Source: Clostridium sp. AWRP (GTDB lineage Bacteria; Bacillota; Clostridia; Clostridiales; Clostridiaceae). Taken from it: DNA of 64,000 nucleotides. The notes under the pieces are model-generated. The model saw only the letters and a program-made list of their open reading frames with translations. It did no database searches and had not been told where the DNA came from. The stretch lies in contig NZ_CP029758.2 of the NCBI RefSeq assembly GCF_004006395.2, positions 3,968,001 through 4,032,000 on the forward strand, given 5' to 3'. Each line of letters starts with the position of its first letter. Position 1 is the stretch's first letter. A program made the position numbers and the translations under genes. This document shows positions 9,483 to 18,217 of the stretch, piece after piece.

Positions 9483-11276
9483 ATGAACTCTATAGTACTA
9501 GTAATTATAGGAGCTTTAGTATTAGTCATAGGCTACAGACTTTATGGATCATTTTTAGCTGCAAAAGTCCTAGTTCTAGATGAAACAAGGGAAGTTCCTG
9601 CTAAAAAATTTGAGGATGGACATGACTATTTGCCTACAAACAAATGGATGCTTTTAGGACAGCACTTTGCAGCCATTGCCGGTGCTGGACCACTTATAGG
9701 ACCAGTTTTAGCAGCACAATTTGGATATCTTCCAGGTACACTTTGGATTTTAATAGGTGGTGTACTAGCTGGAGGAGTTCACGATATGGTCATATTGTTT
9801 GCTTCAGTTAGACAAGATGGTCAATCCATAGCCGAAATTGCAAGAAAAAATTTAGGCGAAAGAATGGGTTATATTACATCAATTTCTGTCATTTTTATAC
9901 TAATAATTACTATGGCAGGTCTTGGGCTTCCAATAGTAAACTCTCTTGCCAGTAGTCCATGGGGAACTTTTACCGTAGGTTTTACTATTCCGGTCTCAAT
10001 ATTCATAGGTATTTATCTTAAATTTATAAGACCAGGTAAAATAGGTGAAGGTACTATAATTGGTATGGCACTTATATTATTAGGAGTTATTTTAGGACCA
10101 ACTATCCAAAGTTCAGCACTTGCTCCATATTTAACTTTTAATGTAAAGCAAATGTCACTTATACTTGCTATATACGGTTTCTGTGCAGCTGTTCTTCCTG
10201 TATGGCTCTTACTTATTCCGAGAGGTTACCTAAGCACTTACATGAAAATTGGAGTTATGGCCGCACTTGTAGTAGGTATTGTACTTGTAAGACCAGAACT
10301 TCAAATGCCTGCTCTTACTAAATTTGTAAATGGTGGAGGACCTATAGTTCCAGGTAAAGTATTTCCATTTATATTTATAACTATAGCTTGTGGTGCTCTA
10401 TCAGGTTTCCATTCATTGATAAGTACCGGTACAACCCCTAAACTTATTGCCAATGAAAAGGATATTTTAGCTGTTGGTTATGGATCAATGATTATAGAAT
10501 CTTTCATAGCTTTAATGGCATTAATTGCAGCAACTTGTCTTCCAACTGCTGATTACTTTGCTATAAATTCAACACCAGCTCTATTTGCAAAACTAGGTAT
10601 GGTTCCAAAAGAACTCCCTATGCTGCAGCAGTTAGTAGGAGAAAACTTAGTAGGAAGAACTGGCGGTTCAGTATCATTAGCTGTTGGTATGTCTTACGTA
10701 TTCTATAAAATTCCTGGACTTAAGGGATTGATGTCTTACTGGTATCATTTCTGCATAATGTTTGAAGCATTATTTATACTTACTACTATAGACTCAGGTA
10801 CTAGAATAGGAAGATATTTATTTCAGGATTTATTCGGGAAATTCTGTAAGCCTCTTGCAAAACAGGATTCCTGGTTTAACATAATATTCTTCAGTTTGCT
10901 TATGTCTTTCTGTTGGGGCTATTTACTGTGCACAGGTAATATATCTACAATATGGCCTCTATTTGGTGTGGCAAATCAAAGTTTGTCAGCTATAGCCTTT
11001 GCAATAGGTACTTCAGTACTTATAAGAATGGGCAAGAGAAAGTATATACCTATTACAATAATACCTATGGCATTTATAAGTGTGGCTACTTTAACTGCAT
11101 CAGTTGAAAATATAACAGGAAACTATATTCCAAATCATAAAACTACACTTACAGTGTTATCTATAATTCTCATAGCTATAGTAATAATTATACTTTATGA
11201 AAGCATAAGACACTGGATTAAAGATTTAAAGTCCGGAGATTATGATAAGCCTCAAGAAGAAAAAATAATTAGTTAA
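9483..11276 (+). CDS. CstA family transporter, copy 1
   Basis: 597 residues with roughly 16-18 hydrophobic segments. CstA family hallmarks are present: GHHFAAIAGAGPLIGP-type motif (here GQHFAAIAGAGPLIGP) near residues 58-73, GGVLAGGVHD, CGALSGFHSL and the TTIDSGTRIGRY motif near 440-451. Known CstA/BtsT proteins are membrane transporters for peptides or pyruvate, BtsT being a pyruvate/H+ symporter under a LytTR two-component system. The divergent LytS/LytTR pair makes pyruvate or a related carboxylate a reasonable but unproven substrate. It is followed by a strong terminator, so it is separate from the second copy. Confidence 0.92.
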   Translation: MNSIVLVIIGALVLVIGYRLYGSFLAAKVLVLDETREVPAKKFEDGHDYLPTNKWMLLGQHFAAIAGAGPLIGPVLAAQFGYLPGTLWILIGGVLAGGVHDMVILFASVRQDGQSIAEIARKNLGERMGYITSISVIFILIITMAGLGLPIVNSLASSPWGTFTVGFTIPVSIFIGIYLKFIRPGKIGEGTIIGMALILLGVILGPTIQSSALAPYLTFNVKQMSLILAIYGFCAAVLPVWLLLIPRGYLSTYMKIGVMAALVVGIVLVRPELQMPALTKFVNGGGPIVPGKVFPFIFITIACGALSGFHSLISTGTTPKLIANEKDILAVGYGSMIIESFIALMALIAATCLPTADYFAINSTPALFAKLGMVPKELPMLQQLVGENLVGRTGGSVSLAVGMSYVFYKIPGLKGLMSYWYHFCIMFEALFILTTIDSGTRIGRYLFQDLFGKFCKPLAKQDSWFNIIFFSLLMSFCWGYLLCTGNISTIWPLFGVANQSLSAIAFAIGTSVLIRMGKRKYIPITIIPMAFISVATLTASVENITGNYIPNHKTTLTVLSIILIAIVIIILYESIRHWIKDLKSGDYDKPQEEKIIS

Positions 11277-11300
11277 ATAAAGTTTATCCTTAAAAGTTTT

Positions 11301-11345
11301 ATTCACAGTGTGTATGAAAATATATTCACACTGTGAATTTTTTTT
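11301..11345 (+). terminator. Terminator after first cstA gene
   Basis: A perfect 12-bp stem, ATTCACAGTGTG (11301-11312) with CACACTGTGAAT (11327-11338), is followed by a run of eight T. It starts 24 bp after the stop codon. Confidence 0.9.
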
Positions 11346-11396
11346 ATAAATTTTCACACTGTAAAATTCAATTATGCTATTCAACTTATTGTAAAT

Positions 11397-11447
11397 ACCA
11401 TTCGCTTGTTATTTTTAACCATTCGCATCCATTTTTTTGCACTTTGG
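11397..11447 (+). promoter_or_regulatory. Three tandem candidate LytTR half-sites upstream of the second cstA gene
   Basis: ACCATTCGC occurs twice identically (11397-11405 and 11418-11426), with a weaker TGCACTTTG at about 11439, again 21 bp apart. The distance from the third site to the conserved promoter block (about 11471-11497) is 38 bp, against 39 bp before the first cstA gene. Confidence 0.6.
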
Positions 11448-11565
11448 AATATTTGGGTATGAAAATCAATAAATTCAGACTATTATAAACATGTAATAAA
11501 ATTCATATAATTAATTATTAATGGATTATTTATAATTATTAAAAAATTAAAAAGGAGGTTTTTAT

Positions 11566-13356
11566 ATGAATTCTATAGTACTAGTAATTATAGGTGCTCT
11601 CGTATTAGTCGCAGGCTACAGAATATACGGATCATTTGTAGCAGCAAAAGTTCTAGCATTAGATGAAACAAGAGAGGTTCCGTCTAAAAAGTTCGAAGAT
11701 GGACATGATTATGTACCAACTAACAAATGGATACTTCTTGGCCATCATTTTGCTGCAATTGCAGGTGCCGGACCACTTATAGGACCAGTTTTAGCAGCAC
11801 AATTCGGATATCTTCCAGGTACACTTTGGATTTTAATAGGGGGTGTACTAGGCGGTGCCGTTCACGACATGGTTATCTTATTTGCTTCAGTTAGACAAGA
11901 TGGACAATCAATTGCCGAAATTGCCAGAAAAAATCTTGGTGAAAGAATGGGCTACATTACATCAATTTCAGTTATATTCATACTCATAATAACAATGGCA
12001 GGTCTTGGACTTCCAATAGTAAACTCCCTTAACAGTAGTCCATGGGGAACGTTTACAGTCGGTTTTACTATCCCAGTCGCACTTTTTATAGGTATTTATC
12101 TTAAGTTTTTACGACCAGGTAAAATAGCTGAAGGTACAATTATTGGTATGGTACTTATATTACTTGGAGTTATTTTAGGACCAACTGTTCAGCATTCAGC
12201 TTTAGCACCATTTCTTACTTTCAATGTAAAACAAATGTCACTTATACTTGCAGCTTATGGTTTTTGTGCAGCTGTACTTCCTGTATGGCTTTTGTTACTG
12301 CCAAGAGATTATTTGAGTACTTATATGAAACTTGGAGTTATGTTTGTCCTTGCAATAGGTATTATATTTGTAAGACCAACCCTTCAGATGCCTGCTATTA
12401 CTAAGTTTGTAGCTGGAGGCGGTCCTATAGTTTCAGGTAAGGTATTCCCATTTGTATTTATAACCATTGCCTGTGGTGCTCTATCAGGTTTCCATTCATT
12501 AATAGGTTCTGGTACTACACCTAAACTTATCTCAAATGAAAAAGATATTCTTCCTATAGGCTTTGGTTCTATGCTTCTAGAATCATTTATAGCTTTAATG
12601 GCATTAATTGCTGCAACTTGTCTTCCAACAGCTGATTACTTTGCCATAAATTCAGCACCAGCTGTATTTGCAAAACTAGGTATGGTTCCAAAAGAACTTC
12701 CTATGCTGCAGCAGCTAGTAGGAGAAAACTTGGCAGGAAGAACTGGTGGATCTGTATCTCTTGCAGTTGGTATGTCTTACGTATTCTATCAGATTCCTGG
12801 ACTTAAAGGATTGATGTCTTACTGGTATCATTTCTGTATAATGTTTGAAGCATTATTTATACTTACTACTATAGACTCAGGTACCAGAATAGGTAGATAT
12901 TTACTTCAAGACTTAATCGGTAAATTCTGCAAACCTCTTGCAAAAAAAGATTCTTGGTTTAACATAATATTCTTCAGCTTGCTTATGTCTGTATGTTGGG
13001 GTTACCTATTATATACAGGTAATATATCCACTATATGGCCTCTATTTGGTGTAGCAAATCAAAGTTTAGCAGCTATAGCCTTTGCAATAGGTACATCCGT
13101 ACTTATAAGAATGGGCAAAAAGAAATACATGCCTATCACTGTAATACCTATGGCATTTATAAGTGTGGCAACCTTAACAGCTTCAGTTGAAAATATAACT
13201 GGCAACTACATTCCACACGGTAAAACTACACTTACAGTATTATCTCTAATCGTTATGGCTATATTGGTAGTTATACTTTACGAGAGTATTAGACACTGGG
13301 TTATAGATTTAAAATCAGGAAAGTATGATAATACACCTGAAAATACCGCAGTTTAG
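11566..13356 (+). CDS. CstA family transporter, copy 2
   Basis: 596 residues, nearly identical in length and closely similar in sequence throughout to the preceding gene. It starts with the same first nine residues and carries the same HHFAAIAGAGPLIGP, CGALSGFHSL and TTIDSGTRIGRY motifs. This is a tandem duplication. Differences cluster in a few helices and the C-terminal tail. It has its own promoter region and terminator, so the two copies can be expressed separately. Shine-Dalgarno AAGGAGG sits eight bases before the ATG. The substrate is as discussed for copy 1: peptide or pyruvate-type, unproven. Confidence 0.92.
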   Translation: MNSIVLVIIGALVLVAGYRIYGSFVAAKVLALDETREVPSKKFEDGHDYVPTNKWILLGHHFAAIAGAGPLIGPVLAAQFGYLPGTLWILIGGVLGGAVHDMVILFASVRQDGQSIAEIARKNLGERMGYITSISVIFILIITMAGLGLPIVNSLNSSPWGTFTVGFTIPVALFIGIYLKFLRPGKIAEGTIIGMVLILLGVILGPTVQHSALAPFLTFNVKQMSLILAAYGFCAAVLPVWLLLLPRDYLSTYMKLGVMFVLAIGIIFVRPTLQMPAITKFVAGGGPIVSGKVFPFVFITIACGALSGFHSLIGSGTTPKLISNEKDILPIGFGSMLLESFIALMALIAATCLPTADYFAINSAPAVFAKLGMVPKELPMLQQLVGENLAGRTGGSVSLAVGMSYVFYQIPGLKGLMSYWYHFCIMFEALFILTTIDSGTRIGRYLLQDLIGKFCKPLAKKDSWFNIIFFSLLMSVCWGYLLYTGNISTIWPLFGVANQSLAAIAFAIGTSVLIRMGKKKYMPITVIPMAFISVATLTASVENITGNYIPHGKTTLTVLSLIVMAILVVILYESIRHWVIDLKSGKYDNTPENTAV

Positions 13357-13380
13357 TAAAATGTTTTAAAGTTAAAAGTT

Positions 13381-13418
13381 ATCCACAGAGTGAATAACTA
13401 TGTATTCACTCTGTGGAT
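13381..13418. terminator. Bidirectional terminator between cstA copy 2 and the peptidase gene
   Basis: A perfect 15-bp stem, ATCCACAGAGTGAAT (13381-13395) with ATTCACTCTGTGGAT (13404-13418), sits between convergent genes. TTATTTTA follows on the plus strand and AACTTTTAACTTT on the minus strand. Confidence 0.85.
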
Positions 13419-13428
13419 TATTTTACGC

Positions 13429-16350
13429 TTATTCAAACAAACTAAGCATATTATTAAAGATATCTTTATTTTCTTTTATTTTTTGTTCATTTCCAAGTAC
13501 ACATACATTATTTTTATTCATTACACTGGAAATAAGTTCTGCAAATCCTGCTATATCATCAGGTTTAGTACTTAGTATTTCTTCTCTTTCCTTTTGTAGG
13601 TCATCATAACTTATGTGTCTTATATAGTATTCAGCAGCACGTTCTCCCTTCATGGAAGGTGACAGTGGAAAATCCAAATCCGATATAGTACCTATTATAT
13701 ATTTAGTCATCTGTCTGTTGTCTGCTTTAAAATTTGCAAAGAACTTGCTTGCATTATCATATACCTCAACAGTATGCTTCAAGTTTGGATCTCTATAGGA
13801 TGTAAAAAACATATTTCCGTTTCTCTGAAAAGATGCAAAACTTCCATAAGCTCCTCCTTGAACTCTTACCTGATTCCATAAATATTCATAATTAGCTATG
13901 GATCTTAATACCTGAAGACTGCCGCTGTAAGAATATCCAAGATCTATATAGTTATAGGCCTTAGCTACATATTGAACTTTAGATGAAGTCATAAGTCCTT
14001 CATTTTTAGGCTTCAAATCAAAATTATACTCTACTTTACATATCTCATTATCTTTTAATTCATGAAATAAATCCTTAGAAGCACTTTTAAAATTGCCATA
14101 ATCTTTTTTATCACAGGTTATATTTACAGTAAGATTATTTTTATTAAATATATTATTTGAAACTTCCTCTAATTTTTTACTTATTTCCTCTGACTTACTA
14201 TCAAAATTCTTTTCTAAATCTGATATGAATTTGTAAAATTCTAAACCACTGAGCATATCTTCATATTTGCTTATAGGCGAAAAATAAGATGAAACATGAT
14301 TTGCAGCTACTACATGACCTCTTTCAAAAATGGCCATCTCTATTCTAGATTTAGTTTCTTGAATTATTTCCCTCAATCTCTTCTTTTCTTCAAATTTTGT
14401 ATGATTTATTACATCATTCAATATTGAAATTAACTTTGGTAAATTATCCACAAGAACCTTTGATCTTACTACAAACTTAGGATAAAATTTGTGGCTGTTT
14501 CCATTTTCTCCAAAAGATTGAGCAGAATAACCTATTCCACCTGTATATATATTTATTTCTTTGGCCAGTTCTTCGTAATAACAATTTTTAGTACTGACCT
14601 TTCCAAGTACCGCACTTAAAAGTGATACATATGGAATAAGTTCTTCTTTTACTGTATTACTATCAAAATAAAGGTTTAAATAATAAATTCCATTAGTGAA
14701 TGTTGGATAAAACAATACTTTTACTTTATCCTCTTCCTTTTCCTCAAGCTTCAATCTCTTGGCCTTTGGTTCTATATCTGATATGGACAAAAGTGGTATT
14801 TTCATCAAGTCTTCCTTGCTGTCCCCACTTTCCTGTCTCTTTTTCAATTTTAGAGTATCTTGTATTATGTTTTCTAATTCACTGTCTGAAAGTCCCTTCT
14901 TAAAATTACTTAGTTTTTCCTTTAACGCTTTTTCCTTCTTTTCCTCAAGACCCTTTTCAGGTTTAACTATTACCATAGACCTATGGTTGTTTTTTAAAAT
15001 ATATTTATCTATAAGTTTTTCAAAATAATTGTTGTCTAATTCAGATTTTATCTTATCCAATATTTTTTCATAATTTAGGTGAATCCATGGTTTTTCACCA
15101 TACAACCAACTATCCATGGACTTCATACCATATATTAATCCCTTAGGATATCCCCTATAATCTGCTTCTCTAAGCTGAAATTCCTTTATATTCAAAGAAG
15201 CTTCTACAAGCTTTTTATCAATACCCTTATTAACCATATCCTTTAAAGTAGTTTCAACTACCTGCTTAAATTTATCTTTTTCACTTTCATTAGAATTTTT
15301 GCATACTATTCCAAGCATAGGCTGAAGCATACTTGGTTCAAATACTCCAAATACATCCTTTCCTATATTGGCATCGATTAGTGCTTTTTTTAAAGGTGAA
15401 GATGGAGTTTCTAAAAGTAAATGCTCCAGTATATCAAAGGCTAGGTACAGCTCACTGTCCACAGCTCTCCCCACTGAATAATTCATACTTAAAAATGTTT
15501 TATCTTCTTCTCTTTCATTACTTGAAATAGGATATTTAATTGTCATCTGTCTCTCACTACTAAAAGAAGTCTGATTTAATATAGTAGAATCTACATTTTT
15601 TCTAGTAAAGTTACTTAAATACTCTTCATCTAAAAATTTAAGTTTTTCCATAATGTCCATATTACCATACAAATATATATAACTATTTGATGGATGATAA
15701 TACTTATTATGAAATTCTACAAACTGCTGTTGGGTCAGTTCCGGTATCACATCCGGATCTCCTCCAGATTCTACTCCATATTGAGTATCTGGATAGAGAG
15801 ATTCCATCATTTTTCTAATAAGTATAGACTCTGGAGATGAAAAAGCACCTTTCATTTCATTGTATACTACACCTTTATAAGTTAAGTCTTGTTCTTTGCT
15901 GTTAAGTTCATAATGCCACCCTTCCTGCATCATGATTTCTGGATATTTGTATATATTAGGATAAAAAACTGCATCCAAATATACATCCATAAGATTTACA
16001 AAATCCTTGTCATTAACACTTGCTACAGGATACATTGTTTTATCTGAAAATGTCATCGCATTTAAAAAAGTATTGAGAGAACCTTTCACTAGTTCTACAA
16101 AAGGTTCTTTTACAGGAAACTTTCTTGAACCACACAATACAGAATGTTCAAGTATATGCGGAACGCCTCTGCTGTCATCCGGTGGCGTTCTAAAGCTTAT
16201 TGAGAATACTTTGTTGTCATCTTCGTTTTTTAGGAAAAATAATTTAGCACCACTTTTTTCATGTTCAAAAAGCATTCCCTCAGAATTTATCTCATCTAAT
16301 TTTTTCTTTTCTAGTAATTTAAATCCACTGTATGTTTTCCCTAAATCCAT
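13429..16350 (-). CDS. M16C family zinc metallopeptidase (presequence-protease-like)
   Basis: 973 residues, the size of PreP/Cym1/HypA-type M16C peptidases. The inverted zinc motif HILEH is at residues 65-69, and the third ligand is probably the Glu in VYNEMKGAF, near residue 165. The two homologous halves are joined by a charged helical region (about 480-560). The C-terminal half has the family Arg/Tyr segment (VRVQGGAYGSFASF). No signal peptide is seen, so it is likely cytosolic and degrades peptides. The start ATG follows GGAAGGAAG. The patatin gene lies 22 bp upstream and is probably in the same transcript. Confidence 0.92.
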   Translation of the reverse strand: MDLGKTYSGFKLLEKKKLDEINSEGMLFEHEKSGAKLFFLKNEDDNKVFSISFRTPPDDSRGVPHILEHSVLCGSRKFPVKEPFVELVKGSLNTFLNAMTFSDKTMYPVASVNDKDFVNLMDVYLDAVFYPNIYKYPEIMMQEGWHYELNSKEQDLTYKGVVYNEMKGAFSSPESILIRKMMESLYPDTQYGVESGGDPDVIPELTQQQFVEFHNKYYHPSNSYIYLYGNMDIMEKLKFLDEEYLSNFTRKNVDSTILNQTSFSSERQMTIKYPISSNEREEDKTFLSMNYSVGRAVDSELYLAFDILEHLLLETPSSPLKKALIDANIGKDVFGVFEPSMLQPMLGIVCKNSNESEKDKFKQVVETTLKDMVNKGIDKKLVEASLNIKEFQLREADYRGYPKGLIYGMKSMDSWLYGEKPWIHLNYEKILDKIKSELDNNYFEKLIDKYILKNNHRSMVIVKPEKGLEEKKEKALKEKLSNFKKGLSDSELENIIQDTLKLKKRQESGDSKEDLMKIPLLSISDIEPKAKRLKLEEKEEDKVKVLFYPTFTNGIYYLNLYFDSNTVKEELIPYVSLLSAVLGKVSTKNCYYEELAKEINIYTGGIGYSAQSFGENGNSHKFYPKFVVRSKVLVDNLPKLISILNDVINHTKFEEKKRLREIIQETKSRIEMAIFERGHVVAANHVSSYFSPISKYEDMLSGLEFYKFISDLEKNFDSKSEEISKKLEEVSNNIFNKNNLTVNITCDKKDYGNFKSASKDLFHELKDNEICKVEYNFDLKPKNEGLMTSSKVQYVAKAYNYIDLGYSYSGSLQVLRSIANYEYLWNQVRVQGGAYGSFASFQRNGNMFFTSYRDPNLKHTVEVYDNASKFFANFKADNRQMTKYIIGTISDLDFPLSPSMKGERAAEYYIRHISYDDLQKEREEILSTKPDDIAGFAELISSVMNKNNVCVLGNEQKIKENKDIFNNMLSLFE

Positions 16351-16372
16351 ATCAATTCTTCCTTCCTATTAT

Positions 16373-17227
16373 TTACCCCACAATCCATTGCTCTAATTTA
16401 TCATAACACTGTGAGGCTTCTTTATACCCTTGATTATATAGTTCAGTGAGTTTATTTTTGTCTTTTTCTATTCTCCTAACTTTAAGCTGCTCTTTAGGCC
16501 TTATCACAAATACATTTCCTTCTTTTTCAAGCTGTTCTATATAGCTTAAAGTATTGTTGTATTTTTTATGTCTGTTTATCATTGCATTCACTAAGCCTTT
16601 ATAATTATAGTATATTTTATTAGCTAAAAATTTCATTCTAAAAGGCTTTTTTACATAATCCCTATTTCTGGTTAAAATAATTACATTTTTATTATTCCCA
16701 TCTTTTATAGATTTTTTTATAGGTATGGGATCTGAAATTCCTCCATCTAATAAATTTAGTCCTCTAAATTTTACTATAGAAGCCATAAAAGGTAAGCTGC
16801 TAGAAGCCCTTATCACATTAAATATTTCTTCATCTAAACATTGATTTTTATCAAAATATACAGGCTCACCTCTATCGCAGTCTGTAGTTGTTATTATAAA
16901 TTTTTCACTTGCATTATTGAAAGATTTTTTATCAAATATCTCTAATTTATTTGGTATTTCATCAAATATAAAATCTATTCCAAAAAGTCCCTTTTTAAAT
17001 ATCAAATTTCTGCAGCTCAAATATCTGGAATCATTCACATAGTCTATGTTTATCTTTTTGTTTCTTCCCTTTTGTCTTGAAATGTAGGAACATGCATTAC
17101 AAGCTCCCATCGATACTCCTATAACATAAGGGAAATACAAATTCTTCTCCATAAAAAAGTCTAATACTCCAGCAGTGTATAATCCTCTCATACCTCCGCC
17201 TTCTAAAACTAATCCTATACCTTCCAT
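16373..17227 (-). CDS. Patatin-like phospholipase (RssA/YlbK-like)
   Basis: 284 residues. The oxyanion loop GGGMRGLYTAG is at the N-terminus, the nucleophile elbow GVSMGAC (GxSxG, Ser about 41) follows, and the catalytic Asp is in LLDGGISDP. These define a Ser-Asp dyad acyl hydrolase of the bacterial patatin family, cytosolic and without a signal peptide. It lies between proC and the M16 peptidase. The substrate (phospholipid or acyl ester) is unknown. Confidence 0.9.
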   Translation of the reverse strand: MEGIGLVLEGGGMRGLYTAGVLDFFMEKNLYFPYVIGVSMGACNACSYISRQKGRNKKINIDYVNDSRYLSCRNLIFKKGLFGIDFIFDEIPNKLEIFDKKSFNNASEKFIITTTDCDRGEPVYFDKNQCLDEEIFNVIRASSSLPFMASIVKFRGLNLLDGGISDPIPIKKSIKDGNNKNVIILTRNRDYVKKPFRMKFLANKIYYNYKGLVNAMINRHKKYNNTLSYIEQLEKEGNVFVIRPKEQLKVRRIEKDKNKLTELYNQGYKEASQCYDKLEQWIVG

Positions 17228-17254
17228 ATGTTCTGCACCTTTCTTACTATAACA

Positions 17255-18073
17255 TCAAACACGCTTTGACATTTCAATTGATTTTTCTGTACATTTTTTC
17301 ACAGCTTCAATAACCGTTCCCCTAAAGTTATTTTTTTCAAGTGAATAAACTGCATCTATAGTTGTACCTGCTGGAGAACATACATTATCTTTGAGTATTC
17401 CAGGATGCTGTCCTGTCTCAAGTACCATTTTTGCTGCACCTAAAACTGACTGTGCTGCAAATTCGTAGGCCATTTTTCTTGTCATTCCACTTAAAACTGC
17501 ACCATCTGCCAGTGCTTCTATAAACATATATACATAGGCACCTGAAGATCCACTTACACCTACAACTGCATCCATAAGTTTTTCATCTACTATTTCCGCT
17601 CTTCCTAAACTTTTAAAAATATCCAGCGTAAAATTTAAATCTTCTTCTTTAACTACACCATTAACACATACTGCAGTCATACTCTCCCCTACTTGAGCAG
17701 AGGTATTTGGCATAGTTCTTATTATAGATAATTTTTTTTCAAACCATCCTTCTACAGATTTAATATCTACACCTGCAGCTATAGTAACAATAACTACATC
17801 TTTTTTTATTTCATCTTTTATTTCTTTTATAACTTTCTTATATACATTTGGTTTTACACTCAAAAAAAGCAAATCTGAAAATCTAGCCACTTCATCATTG
17901 CTTTTAGCTGTCAAAATTCCGTATTTCTCTTCAGTAGATTTAAGTTTTTCATAAGATCTATTACTTACCATTATATTTTTACTGTTAATTAATCCTGACT
18001 TTACTATTCCGCCAATTATAGCTTGAGCCATGTTTCCGCATCCAATAAATCCAATATTTTTGTTCATCTTCAT
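17255..18073 (-). CDS. proC: Pyrroline-5-carboxylate reductase
   Basis: 272 residues. It reduces 1-pyrroline-5-carboxylate to proline with NAD(P)H. The N-terminal Rossmann motif IGFIGCGNMAQAIIGG, the segment LFLSVKPNVY and the C-terminal signature GSSGAYVYMFIEALADGAVLSG with CSPAGTTIDAVYSLE are all present. Two ATGs (18073 and 18067) are possible starts given GGAAAGAGGT upstream; spacing does not decide between them. proA and proB are not in the window. Confidence 0.95.
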   Translation of the reverse strand: MKMNKNIGFIGCGNMAQAIIGGIVKSGLINSKNIMVSNRSYEKLKSTEEKYGILTAKSNDEVARFSDLLFLSVKPNVYKKVIKEIKDEIKKDVVIVTIAAGVDIKSVEGWFEKKLSIIRTMPNTSAQVGESMTAVCVNGVVKEEDLNFTLDIFKSLGRAEIVDEKLMDAVVGVSGSSGAYVYMFIEALADGAVLSGMTRKMAYEFAAQSVLGAAKMVLETGQHPGILKDNVCSPAGTTIDAVYSLEKNNFRGTVIEAVKKCTEKSIEMSKRV

Positions 18074-18163
18074 ACCTCTTTCCTATAAATTACACCGCTA
18101 AATTGTCATTATTAATATATTCTAACATAACTGGTTAAGTTAGTGAAGTTAAGCTATAGAGTA

Positions 18164-18203
18164 TTAAAAAACAAGGTACTATTAGAAACTCTAATAGTAC
18201 CTT
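18164..18203 (-). terminator. Terminator of pyruvate carboxylase gene
   Basis: A 14-bp stem, AAGGTACTATTAGA (18173-18186) with TCTAATAGTACCTT (18190-18203), is followed on the minus strand by GTTTTTTAATA. It lies 15 bp past the pyc stop. Confidence 0.85.
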
Positions 18204-18217
18204 TAATAATATTTATC

